This document shows, one piece after another, positions 31,441 through 40,129 of a stretch of DNA of 64,000 nt. The notes under the pieces were generated by a model, which saw nothing but the letters and a program-made list of their open reading frames with translations, was not told the DNA's origin and made no database searches. Within the stretch, counting starts at the first letter, position 1. Each line of letters opens with the position of its first letter. The DNA is from Pseudomonas sp. Teo4 (lineage in GTDB: Bacteria; Pseudomonadota; Gammaproteobacteria; Pseudomonadales; Pseudomonadaceae), in NCBI RefSeq assembly GCF_034387475.1, contig NZ_JAXCIL010000001.1, positions 124,001-188,000 of the forward strand, in the 5' to 3' direction. The position numbers and the translations under genes were made by a program.

Positions 31441-31761
31441 TCAATCATGCTTTTTCATCAGGTGCGGCGCCAGGTTCAACTCGCGTCCCCGACGCAGGCG
31501 AATGCGGCTGCGCCGCCAGAAGCGCACGCCGAAGTACAACAGCAACAGCCCAACCACGGTCAGGATGCTGGAAAGAGGGCGGTTGGCGTTGAGCTCGGCC
31601 AGGGCAGGGTAGTTGCCCAGCAGGCCGGCAATGCCAGCCATGGCCAGCAGCACGCCAAGTGTCGCCAGCAGGGCTGAGAGGCCGGCAGCCAGGCGAGCGC
31701 CCCAGTTACGCGGTTCGCGCGTACGCAGGCGTTTGGCATCAAAACTGCCTTTGAGCTTCAT
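31441..31761 (-). CDS. Small membrane protein of unknown function
   Basis: 106 residues. A basic N-terminus, then two hydrophobic segments (about 27-49 and 63-81), followed by a strongly basic loop (FWRRSRIRLRRGRE) and the tail APHLMKKHD. No family recognised with confidence. The double-membrane hairpin with positive ends suggests an inner-membrane protein with both termini in the cytoplasm. Confidence 0.65.
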   Translation of the reverse strand: MKLKGSFDAKRLRTREPRNWGARLAAGLSALLATLGVLLAMAGIAGLLGNYPALAELNANRPLSSILTVVGLLLLYFGVRFWRRSRIRLRRGRELNLAPHLMKKHD

Positions 31762-31850
31762 TCCGAGTTCCTCTGTAGGTATCCGGAATTCGACCTGGCG
31801 GCCGCCCTTGGGTTCCGCCCGGCTGCCGGGCGGTCATTGCCAGCCAGTGA

Positions 31851-32441
31851 TCAGATCAGGCTGGCGGTTGGAGCGACACAGGCGAAGTTGTCGGCCATCA
31901 CGGCCATTTCGCACTGGTGAATCTGCGCGGCCGGAATCACGCTGTCCTTGAGCGCCAGGTCGCGGGTTGCCGAGGCGTCTTCCACCAGCGTGCAACGGTA
32001 ACCATAGTCCTTGGCACGGCGCACGGTGGTGCTGACGCTGGAATGGCTCATGAAACCGCAGACGATCAGGTCCAGGTGCCCCAGCTCCTGCAGGGTTTCG
32101 TGCAGCTTGGTGTTCTTGAAGGCGTTGGGCATGCGTTTTTCGATGACGATTTCGCCCTCGCGCGGCTCCAGGCCCGGGATGAACTGGCCGGCAGGGCCCT
32201 GCGGGTCGAAGCGGCCACCAACGGTACCGAGGTGGCGGACGTGGATGATCGGACGGCCAGCCTTGCGGGCGGCGTCGAGCAACCTGGCGATGTTGGCCAC
32301 GGCCTCGTCCATGCCCGACAGCATCAGAGGTCCACTGAGGTACTCTTTCTGTGCATCGATGACGATCAGGCTGGCTTGGCTCAGCTTGGCCGGCGGATAG
32401 TCGCGACCAGTGAGGCGGAACATCGTGGTTGGAACGGACAT
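31851..32441 (-). CDS. Isochorismatase-family cysteine hydrolase homologue lacking the catalytic Cys
   Basis: 196 residues, intact. Fold features are clear: LIVIDAQKEYL (catalytic Asp29), EKRMPNAF (Lys102), and the cis-peptide loop VCGFMSHSSVSTTVRRA. Active members have a Cys at the position of Ser135 (pattern ...THMCVSTT...). Here it is Ser-Ser, so ordinary cysteine hydrolase chemistry is not expected. AAGGAGCCCTTG gives the ribosome site. It may be an inactive or altered hydrolase; the substrate is unknown. Confidence 0.85.
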   Translation of the reverse strand: MSVPTTMFRLTGRDYPPAKLSQASLIVIDAQKEYLSGPLMLSGMDEAVANIARLLDAARKAGRPIIHVRHLGTVGGRFDPQGPAGQFIPGLEPREGEIVIEKRMPNAFKNTKLHETLQELGHLDLIVCGFMSHSSVSTTVRRAKDYGYRCTLVEDASATRDLALKDSVIPAAQIHQCEMAVMADNFACVAPTASLI

Positions 32442-32620
32442 CAAGGGCTCCTTGGGTAGGGCTTTTGTATACCTATTCTCCCTTGCCTTGGCGCCAATGG
32501 GAATGGTTGACATCGCAGACAGCATGGTTACTGGCCTGTGGCGGGTAACTGGGGATGCGCAAGGAACAATTGTGGCGGTCAGGCTGTTAGACTTTTGTCA
32601 TGTCTGAATAGGAGTACCCC

Positions 32621-33529
32621 GTGATCACATCCCGTCTGCGCACGCTGCGCGACCATATCCGCTGGGCGGTCAGCCGCTTCCACGAGCACGAGCTGTTCTT
32701 CGGCCATGGTGCCGACAATGCCTGGGACGAAGCCCGCCTGCTGGTACTGGGCGCCGTGCACCTGCCCTGGGAGGTGGCCGACAGCTACCTGGATTGCCAG
32801 CTTGAGGACGACGAGCGGGTTCGCCTGCAGCACCTGCTCAAGCGCCGTATCGAAGAACGCGTCCCCACTGCCTACCTGCTGGGCGAGGCGTGGTTCTGTG
32901 GCATGTCGTTCCTGGTCGACGAGCGTGTGCTGGTGCCGCGTTCGCCCATCGGCGAACTGATCGAAAAACGCTTCGAACCGTGGCTGGCGGCCGAGCCTGC
33001 GCGCATTCTCGACCTGTGCACTGGCTCGGGCTGCATCGGCATCGTCGCCGCCGAGGTGTTCCCCGAGGCCGAGGTGGTGCTGGCCGACCTGTCGTTCCAG
33101 GCCCTGGAAGTGGCCAACCAGAACATCGAGCGCCATGGCCTGGACGCGCGGGTGTACACCGTGCAGGGCGATGGTTTCGACGGTCTGCCGGGGCAGCGTT
33201 TCGACCTGATCCTGTCCAACCCGCCGTATGTCGATGCCGAAGATTTCGGCGACATGCCGGCCGAGTATCACCATGAGCCGGAAATGGGCCTGGCCTGTGG
33301 CAACGATGGCCTGGACCTGGTGCGCAGGATGCTGGCCGAAGCGGCCGATCACCTGACCGACAAGGGCTTGCTGATTGTCGAAGTGGGCAACAGCCAGGTG
33401 CATGTCGAGGCGTTGTACCCGGAGGTGGACTTTGCCTGGCTGGAGTTCGAGCGCGGAGGGCATGGGGTGTTCATGCTGACAGCCGAGCAGTGCCGCCAGC
33501 ATCAGGAGCTGTTCAAGGCTCGGGTTTGA
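32621..33529 (+). CDS. prmB: 50S ribosomal protein L3 glutamine methyltransferase PrmB
   Basis: 302 residues, intact, GTG start. The SAM-binding motif is [16 protein letters not shown], and the catalytic NPPY is in [14 protein letters not shown] followed by [13 protein letters not shown]. The N-terminal helical domain matches PrmB rather than PrmC (L3 Gln methylation). In pseudomonads prmB and aroC are near neighbours, as here. Confidence 0.95.
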   Translation: MITSRLRTLRDHIRWAVSRFHEHELFFGHGADNAWDEARLLVLGAVHLPWEVADSYLDCQLEDDERVRLQHLLKRRIEERVPTAYLLGEAWFCGMSFLVDERVLVPRSPIGELIEKRFEPWLAAEPARILDLCTGSGCIGIVAAEVFPEAEVVLADLSFQALEVANQNIERHGLDARVYTVQGDGFDGLPGQRFDLILSNPPYVDAEDFGDMPAEYHHEPEMGLACGNDGLDLVRRMLAEAADHLTDKGLLIVEVGNSQVHVEALYPEVDFAWLEFERGGHGVFMLTAEQCRQHQELFKARV

Positions 33530-33558
33530 GTTCACTTAGGTTTTGTGTCACGGCGTAA

Positions 33559-33778
33559 ATCGAGCGCCGCCCGCGCGGCGCATCGCGAGCAAGGCTCGCT
33601 CCTACGTTTGTTTACGGCCAATAATGCCTGTGGCAGACGCGCGCGACCGCCTTGTTTGTAAGACTCGATATCGAGCCGTGCGTCCAAAGCGTTCGCGCGC
33701 ATTTCCCACAGGACTCATTGGCCCGAAACAAACGTAGGAGCGAGCTTTGCTCGCGATGCGCCGCGCGGGCGGCGCTCG
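33559..33778. repeat. 220-bp composite palindromic element, copy 2 (core inverted relative to the others)
   Basis: Same outer arms and REP-like units as the copy at 27331, but the asymmetric core is in the opposite orientation (CTTGTTTGTAAGACTCGATA precedes the CGTGCG part). It lies between prmB and a convergent gene. Confidence 0.93.
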
Positions 33779-33828
33779 GCCTCAAAGGCGCCGCATGTCT
33801 CTCGCCATACCCCAAACGCCATCCAGTC

Positions 33829-34616
33829 TCAACGGGTAGCAATCCAGATCAACAACCCAGCCTGAAACACCGCGAACGCCACCAGGCAGGTGATGGTAAA
33901 GCGCAAGCCGCTGTCTTCACGGCGGTACTTGGCCACCCGCTCATCCCGCTCACGCAGCTGCGCTTCCTTCTCCTGCAGTTGCTGCTCGGCATTCTGCAAC
34001 ATGTTGGCGGCATCGAGGATTTCGACCCGCTGCACCTTCTCGCTGTTCCAGCCCACCTTGAGCTGGCCCACCGTGGTTTCGACGGTGCGGCCCTTCATGT
34101 GCTGAGGGTCGGCATACTCCACTTCCAGACCGGTGGCGCGCAGGAACTGGTCGCGGCGCAGGCGCGAATCTTCGTTCAGCGCATCCTTGCTCGGCAGGGC
34201 AAAGCCTTCGACCCGGTAGTGCGACCACCTGCGCTGCAGCCATTGCACCGCCTGGGCAAGCATGAAGCGACCAAGGCCACGGTTGAGCGGCTCCAGCTGC
34301 AAGCCGTTGGCGTCGCCGATGGTTACCAGGCGTTCGGCATGATTCACATGCACATCCAGCTGGTTTTGCTCCTTGCGCACTTTCTGCCCTGTCAGGCGAA
34401 TTTCCATCCGTAGCAGGCTGTGAGCCTTGTCGTGGCGCTCGGCATAGCCGAACTGCACGAACCGCTGCGGCCGCGCACCGCTGTTGCGGTCGGTGGGCAG
34501 GGCGCCAGGCGTAGCAGCTGGAAGTGCTCGGCGGCAAGGTCAGGCCAGGGCAGCGGGGCGCTTTCCGGGGCTTGCGGCTCTTCGGTCGCGTCTACGGCAG
34601 CGGGGGCATCGGTCAT
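33829..34616 (-). CDS. Conserved hypothetical, coiled coil plus C-terminal membrane anchor (one frameshift)
   Basis: About 262 residues after restoring a base near 34500. The N-terminus is MTDAPAAVDATEEPQAPE. The middle region (VQFGYAERHDKAHSLL...) has no known motif. A coiled coil at about 185-235 is rich in Gln and Glu (NAEQQLQEKEAQLRERDERV), and a single membrane helix (FTITCLVAFAVFQAGLLIWI) ends the protein. Probably tail-anchored in the inner membrane. Family not recognised. Confidence 0.6.
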
Positions 34617-34721
34617 TACGGCAGTCCTCATCAGTGCAGCAAGGCTGGTCGCAATGGCGACGCCAGCATCCGGTTATCGGCCGATTCGCTCATTACGTGA
34701 GCACAATCTATGCCGATGCCT

Positions 34722-35683
34722 TCATGCCGACGGCAGTTGATGGATGAACGTGACCACCTGCTCGCCCAGTTCGCGGGCCAGCGGCAGTTCAGGGTTGAGG
34801 TAGCTGTCGCGTTGCTGGCTCATGGCCTTGGGGCTGATACGCAGCATGTGGTTCATGCCGTCGATCAGTACCAGTTGCGCATCTGGCTTGGCCGCCTTCA
34901 GGCGTTCGGCGTCGGCCACGTCCACCTGCACGTCGTTGCGGCCCTGGATGATCAGCGCGGGCATGGGAAGTTGGGCGAAGGCGGCGGCCGGGTTTTGCCG
35001 CAGCAGGGTAATCAGGTAGGGCTGCACGCTGGGGCGAAATACCTGGCGCAGCGGTGCGGGCACATCCAGGCTGGTCTGCCCGGCTTGCAGGCGGTCGAGC
35101 AGGGCGCTGCTGCGGGCCAGTTGCGCTGCAGGCAAGCGCTTGGCCAGTTGCTCGCGCAGCACATCGGCCAGCGGGCGACCGCTACCCGCCAGGAGATGAC
35201 CGCGCTGGCGCCCGCTTGCTCGGCGGCCAGGCTGGCGATCAGTGCGCCCTCGCTGTGGCCGATCAGAATCAACGGGCCAAAACGCGGGTCGGCCCTGAGC
35301 TTGCGGCTCCAGGCCACCACATCGGCGACATAGCGTTCGACGCTGAGGTCGCGCTCGTCCGGCGTGGCCGGTTGGCTCGCCGCGACGCCACGCTTGTCGT
35401 AGCGCACGCTGGCGATGTGTTGGTTGGCCAGCAACAAGGCCAGGCGCTTGAGGTTGTCGACCCGCCCCGAGGCCGGGTTGTTGCCGTCGCGGTCGGTGGG
35501 GCCGGAGCCTGCGATGATCAGCACCACTGGCGGCGGTGTGTCCTGTTGCGGCAGCAGCAGGCTGCCATGCAGAACGCCCTGGCCTGTGTCCAGGTCGATG
35601 GGGCGTTGCAGCACGGTAGGGGCGGCGGCCTGGGCCAGGCCGGTGCACAGCAGGAGGAACAATGCGACCAGGCGCGACATCAT
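34722..35683 (-). CDS. Exported alpha/beta hydrolase (one frameshift)
   Basis: A signal peptide ([15 protein letters not shown]) is followed by an alpha/beta-hydrolase fold. [18 protein letters not shown] is the oxyanion-region strand, [13 protein letters not shown] the nucleophile elbow (GHSEG), and GMNHML the catalytic His. Asp is probably in [12 protein letters not shown] base is missing near 35195 just after the elbow, so the C-terminal third is in another frame. About 320 residues. Similar to YfhR/bem46-type or serine aminopeptidase S33 hydrolases; substrate unknown. Divergent from aroC. Confidence 0.85.
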
Positions 35684-35754
35684 GCGGTACTACTTGGGGA
35701 GATGCCGGTTGGACCCAACATTCAGCGGAAGGTTCGGCGGGCGGGTTGGCTGTT

Positions 35755-35850
35755 CTGGCCCTATCGCCGGCAAGCCGGCTCCTACAGGTACTGCAATGAT
35801 CTTGAGAACGTCGCGGTCCATGTGGGAGCCGGCTTGCCGGCGATAGGGCC
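35755..35850. repeat. REP pair (GCCGGCAAGCCGGC type) in a divergent spacer
   Basis: Inverted units framed by GGCCCTATCG and CGATAGGGCC, about 40 bases apart. It ends ~65 bases before the aroC start, so it lies close to that promoter. Confidence 0.9.
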
Positions 35851-35917
35851 CTCACAGACCTGCAATCCTCTGTATACTGGCCGCTTTCGATCATTCAGGC
35901 AGACTCGCGGAGCGTCC

Positions 35918-37007
35918 ATGTCCGGTAATACCTACGGCAAGCTGTTCACTGTCACCACCGCTGGCGAAAGCCATGGCCCGGCGTTGGTCGCCATTGTCGA
36001 TGGATGCCCCCGGGCCTGGAAATTTCCTGGCCGACCTGCAGCACGACCTCGACCGGCGCAAGCCCGGTACCAGCCGCCACACCACCCAGCGCCAGGAACC
36101 CGACGAAGTCGAGATTCTTTCAGGTGTGTTCGAAGGCCGTACCACCGGCTGCTCGATCGGCTTGCTGATTCGCAACACCGACCAGAAGTCCAAGGACTAT
36201 TCGGCGATCAAGGACCTGTTCCGCCCGGCCCACGCCGACTACACCTACCACCACAAGTACGGCATCCGCGACTACCGCGGCGGTGGCCGTAGCTCGGCCC
36301 GCGAAACCGCGATGCGCGTGGCCGCTGGTGCCATTGCCAAGAAGTACCTGGCCACCCAGGGTATCCGCGTGCGCGGCTACATGAGCCAGCTGGGGCCGAT
36401 CGAAATTCCGTTCCAGACCTGGGACTCTGTCGAAGAAAACGCCTTCTTCAGCCCAAATCCTGGCAAGGTGCCTGAGCTGGAGGCCTACATGGACCAGCTG
36501 CGTCGTGACCAGGACTCGGTCGGCGCCAAGATCACCGTGGTTGCCGAAGGTGTCATGCCCGGCCTGGGCGAGCCGATCTTCGACCGTCTCGACGCGGAAC
36601 TGGCCCATGCCCTGATGAGCATCAACGCGGTCAAGGGCGTGGAAATCGGCGCAGGCTTCGCCAGTGTTGCCCAGCGTGGCACCGAGCACCGTGACGAACT
36701 CACCCCGGAAGGCTTCCTCAGCAACAACGCTGGCGGCATCCTGGGCGGCATCTCGTCGGGCCAGCCGATCGTCGCGCACCTGGCGCTGAAGCCGACTTCG
36801 AGCATTACCACCCCCGGCCGTTCCATCGATGTGGACGGCAACCCGGTAGAGGTGGTGACCAAGGGCCGTCACGACCCGTGCGTCGGCATCCGCGCCACGC
36901 CAATCGCCGAGGCGATGATGGCCATCGTGCTGATGGATCACCTGCTGCGCCACCGTGCGCAGAATGCCGATGTGAAGGTCGGTACTCCGGTGTTGGGCCA
37001 GCTCTGA
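35918..37007 (+). CDS. aroC: Chorismate synthase AroC (two frameshifts close together)
   Basis: Converts EPSP to chorismate, the last common step of aromatic amino-acid synthesis. The N-terminus [29 protein letters not shown] is in one frame. C residues appear missing near 36011 and near 36029 ([20 protein letters not shown] expected), after which the remaining ~330 codons are open. Signatures: [32 protein letters not shown]. Corrected length ~363 residues. Because aroC is normally single-copy and needed for growth without aromatics, these breaks are best read as sequence errors. Confidence 0.95.
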
Positions 37008-37018
37008 TTCGGCAGTTC

Positions 37019-37107
37019 CGGCCCCTTCGCGGGTAAACCCGCTCCCACAGGTACGACACAGCGCTTGAATGCAGTGGTGTACCTGTGGGAGCGGGTTTAC
37101 CCGCGAA
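37019..37107. repeat. REP pair (CGGGTAAACCCG type)
   Basis: TTCGCGGGTAAACCCGCTCC and its inverse GAGCGGGTTTACCCGCGAA flank ~37 bases. It lies between aroC and the co-directional MFS gene and touches the spacer used for the MFS ribosome site. Confidence 0.9.
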
Positions 37108-37141
37108 AAAGCCGGCTCGGGCAATACAACAGGCCGCTCCC

Positions 37142-38295
37142 ATGCCCCCAATCCCCTACTGGCGTCTGTCCAGCTTCTACCTGTTCTACTTCGCCCTGCT
37201 CGGTTCCACCGCCCCGTTCCTGGCGCTGTACTTCGACCACCTGGGCTTCTCCCCGGCGCGCATCGGCGAGTTGGTCGCCATTCCCATGCTGATGCGCTGC
37301 ATCGCCCCGAACCTGTGGGGCTGGCTGGGTGACCGCAGTGGCCAGCGCCTGTTGATCGTGCGCCTGGGCGCACTGTCGACGCTGGCGACCTTTTCGCTGA
37401 TCTTCTTCGGCAAGAGCTACGCCTGGCTGGCGCTGGTGATGGCCCTGCATGCGTTCTTCTGGCACGCGGTGCTGCCTCAGTTCGAAGTGATCACCCTGGC
37501 CCACCTGCATGGCCAGACCTCACGTTACAGCCAGGTGCGGCTGTGGGGCTCGATCGGCTTCATCCTGACGGTGGTCGGGTTGGGACGCTTGTTCGAGTGG
37601 TTGAGCCTGGACATCTACCCCGTCGCCCTGGTGACCATCATGGCCGGTATCGTCCTGGCCAGCCTGTGGGTGCCCAACGCCCAGCCGGTAGAGCAGGGCG
37701 AGCGCAGTGGTGCAGACGGCTTCCTGCGCCAGCTGATGGCGCCGGGGGTGGTTGCGTTCTACATCTGCGTGGCGCTGATGCAACTCAGCCATGGGCCTTA
37801 CTACACCTTCCTGACCCTGCACCTGGAGCACCTGGGCTACAGCCGTGGTGCCATCGGCCTGCTGTGGGCGCTGGGGGTGGTCGCCGAAGTGCTGGTGTTC
37901 ATGGTCATGAGCCGGGTGTTTGCGCGGTTTTCCGTGCAGCGGGTGCTGCTGGCCAGTTTCCTGCTGGCGGCGGTGCGCTGGCTGTTACTAGGCAACCTGG
38001 CGGGTGAACCGGCGGTGCTGGTGTTTGCCCAGGTACTGCATGCCGCCACCTTCGGTTGCTTCCACGCCGCCTCCATTGCCTTCGTACAGTCCAGCTTCGG
38101 CCCCGCCAGCAGGGCCAGGGGCAGGCGCTGTACGCGGCGCTTTCCGGAACCGGGGGCGCCTTGGGTGCCCTTTATTCAGGCTACAGCTGGAAACTGCTGG
38201 GGCCGACCTTCACCTTTGGTATGGCCAGCGCCGCAGCCCTTGCGGCAGCCGTTATCATTGCCCTTTGTTCGAAACCGACCAGGACACGTCACTGA
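37142..38295 (+). CDS. MFS transporter, HcaT-like (one frameshift)
   Basis: About 384 residues and 12 membrane helices. PPIPYWRLSSFYLFYFALLGSTAPF and LWGWLGDRSGQR match the HcaT/LacY-like MFS group (MFS_1_like). A C is missing near 38099: the frame leaves after FVQSSFGP, and the correct one resumes RQQGQGQALYAALSGTGGALG to the stop. Its stop overlaps the start of the ARD-like gene (ATGA), so the two are translationally coupled. Substrate unknown; coupling to a cupin suggests the two act on the same compound or pathway. Confidence 0.88.
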
Positions 38296-38831
38296 TGAGC
38301 ATCCTCAGCGTTTTTCACCCGTCCAGCCCGGACTTGCCGAACAAGGTGCTGACCCACCACGACGACATCGCCGCCACCTTGGCCGAGCACGGCGTACGTA
38401 TTGTTCATCGCCCCCACGCGCTGCGCGTGCGCCCTGGCAGCAGTCAGGAAGAAGTGTTGGCTGCTTGCCGCGAGCACCTCGACCAGTTGATGACCGCCCA
38501 TGGCAGCCTGGCGTTCGCCGTGCTCAACCGAGACGGTGCGGACCTGGCACAGGCCGACCTGCGGGATGAGCATGTGCATGATGCCGATGAGGTATTCGCC
38601 GTGGTGACCGGGCGTGCCCAAATAGGCATGCGGCTGGGTGAATACGTCTATGCGGTGCTGTGCGAGAAGGGTGATGAGCTGTTGATTCCGGCAGGTGTAC
38701 GGCGCTGGGTCGACCTGGGCGATAACCCGTTCTGCCTGGCATTGCGCTTGTTTGCCAATGAGCAGGGGCTGCAAGCGCGGTTCACCGGTGATGAGACGGC
38801 GCGGCAGTTCGCGGGTTTTGACGAGTTCTGA
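38295..38831 (+). CDS. Acireductone dioxygenase-like cupin with altered active site
   Basis: 178 residues, intact. Strong overall likeness to acireductone dioxygenase (MtnD/ARD): SVFHPSSPDLPNKVLTHHDDIAATLAEHGV at the N-terminus, HVHDADEV in the cupin, and YVYAVLCEKGDELLIPAG. Of the four ARD metal ligands, His93, His95 and Glu99 are kept, but the fourth His is Arg137 (AGVRRW instead of AGTKHW). The substrate-orienting Arg after DEV is Phe101. Ordinary methionine-salvage activity is therefore doubtful. Coupled to the upstream MFS gene; no other salvage genes nearby. Confidence 0.85.
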   Translation: MSILSVFHPSSPDLPNKVLTHHDDIAATLAEHGVRIVHRPHALRVRPGSSQEEVLAACREHLDQLMTAHGSLAFAVLNRDGADLAQADLRDEHVHDADEVFAVVTGRAQIGMRLGEYVYAVLCEKGDELLIPAGVRRWVDLGDNPFCLALRLFANEQGLQARFTGDETARQFAGFDEF

Positions 38832-38844
38832 AATAGCTGTTGAT

Positions 38845-38925
38845 TGGCCGGCTAATCGCCGGCAAGCTGCCTCCCACAAGTATTGCACGCCCCTTGTAGG
38901 AGCCGGCTTGCCGGCGATTTGGGCC
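38845..38925. repeat. REP pair (GCCGGCAAGCCGGC type), left unit diverged
   Basis: The left unit reads GCCGGCAAGCTGCCTCCCAC (mismatched stem); the right unit is intact. Between convergent genes. Confidence 0.85.
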
Positions 38926-38934
38926 CGATTAGAC

Positions 38935-39207
38935 TCAACGATAAGTCGGCAGCGCAAACCGCTGCTGGCTTTGCAGCATCGATATCACCGGCAATTCACT
39001 GGCCTGTTCCGCCAGGTCACGACGAATGGCGCTGATCGCCCAGGAAAGCTGCTCGGCACTGTGCAACTGCGCGTAGGTCAGCACGCGACGGGTCACCTTG
39101 CCGTCGGCAGCCCGCAGGGTCAGCAGGACGCCGCCGTCCGGTCGGGACTGGGTGGTGACCTGGTAGGCCGAGAACACCGAGACGAACTTTTGCTGGATGA
39201 GGTCCAT
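38935..39207 (-). CDS. DUF3509 family protein
   Basis: 90 residues, starting MDLIQQKFVSVFSAYQV and containing GGVLLTLRAADGKVTRRVL. This matches the small DUF3509 family found mainly in pseudomonads, function unknown. AGGAGTTGAT is the ribosome site, which decides the start over a longer upstream frame. Soluble, no cysteines. Confidence 0.85.
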   Translation of the reverse strand: MDLIQQKFVSVFSAYQVTTQSRPDGGVLLTLRAADGKVTRRVLTYAQLHSAEQLSWAISAIRRDLAEQASELPVISMLQSQQRFALPTYR

Positions 39208-39454
39208 ATCAACTCCTGACTGTGGATGGCAGACGTGGGTTGATCTTTGCAGTGACTGTGCCAGCCGCTTTAAATTAAAAAAACATATTAAAATCAATAA
39301 GTTAATCTTGTTTAAGTTAAAGGGGACCATGCAGGATGCAAGGTCGCGCATTTTGCACAGTGCATTTTGCACGGTCTGCCGAGCGGCTGCCGGTTAACGG
39401 TCCGGGGCGTTTGCGGCTATCCTTGGCGACTTTTCACCCGTTGCAGGCTCCCCC

Positions 39455-39985
39455 ATGAAAAACCAGTTGCTCGAATTCATCAGCCTCATCAGCGCCGGCT
39501 GCATGCGCGAGGAAGACATCGAGCGTATCGCCGACGAGGCTGCCCAGGCCTACGCCGACCCTGCCGCCTTCCTGGCCGCCAACCCGGACATCAACTACGA
39601 CGACAGCTTCCCGATTCCGCTCGGTGAGTGGGTTGTGCTCGGCAGCCTGCCGGATACCGTGGTGTTCCAGGCCGATACTTACCAGGACCTGTTCCAGCAG
39701 ATCAGCGACTCGTTCGACAAGAGCGTGCCGTTCACCCTCAAGCCCAAGCAGCTGGCGCGTACCGAGCCGCTGACTGCGCTCAACCGTATTCAGGTGCAGA
39801 TGGGCGCGCTGAACAAGGAAGCAGGCGGCTACGTGCTGCTCAACTTCAGCCAGCTGCTGGATGATGAGTTGCAAATGGTGATGGTGGGGCAGAACGATCT
39901 GGCGCGGGTGCTGGAGCTGGGCGAGGCGGTTGGCATCAAGGTCGAGCCGGCGCTGGAAGCCTTGAAGGTGGCAGTGCACGTTTGA
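39455..39985 (+). CDS. Conserved hypothetical protein
   Basis: 176 residues, intact, acidic, no signal peptide or membrane segment. It begins MKNQLLEFISLISAGCM, followed by EEDIERIADEAAQAY and a mixed alpha/beta body. I do not recognise a family. Codon use is that of the surrounding core genes. The upstream 250 bases are AT-rich and probably carry its promoter and that of DUF3509. Confidence 0.7.
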   Translation: MKNQLLEFISLISAGCMREEDIERIADEAAQAYADPAAFLAANPDINYDDSFPIPLGEWVVLGSLPDTVVFQADTYQDLFQQISDSFDKSVPFTLKPKQLARTEPLTALNRIQVQMGALNKEAGGYVLLNFSQLLDDELQMVMVGQNDLARVLELGEAVGIKVEPALEALKVAVHV

Positions 39986-40011
39986 AGCTGTCCGTTTTGT
40001 GCTGACCCTAC

Positions 40012-40111
40012 TGGCCTCATCGCCGGCAAGCCGGCTCCTACAGGTACTGCGGTGATCTGGAGGTTGGCGCGGTCCACCCTGTGGGAGCCGGCTTGCCGGC
40101 GATGAGGCCGG
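40012..40111. repeat. REP pair (GCCGGCAAGCCGGC type)
   Basis: Inverted units framed by GGCCTCATCG and CGATGAGGCC. The ~40-base middle (GGTACTGCGGTGATCTGGAG) is related to the middle of the pair at 31332. Between convergent genes. Confidence 0.92.
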
Positions 40112-40129
40112 CAGAGCCGCTGCAAGCGT

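Noticed and set aside
31815..31833. CCGCCCGG/CCGGGCGG stem after the cysteine-hydrolase homologue
   Set aside because: Strong stem but no T-run on the relevant strand; not enough to call a terminator.
37085..38569. 494-residue MFS protein
   Set aside because: The last ~160 residues are out-of-frame reading after a missing C; the true protein ends at 38295 and the ARD-like gene begins there.
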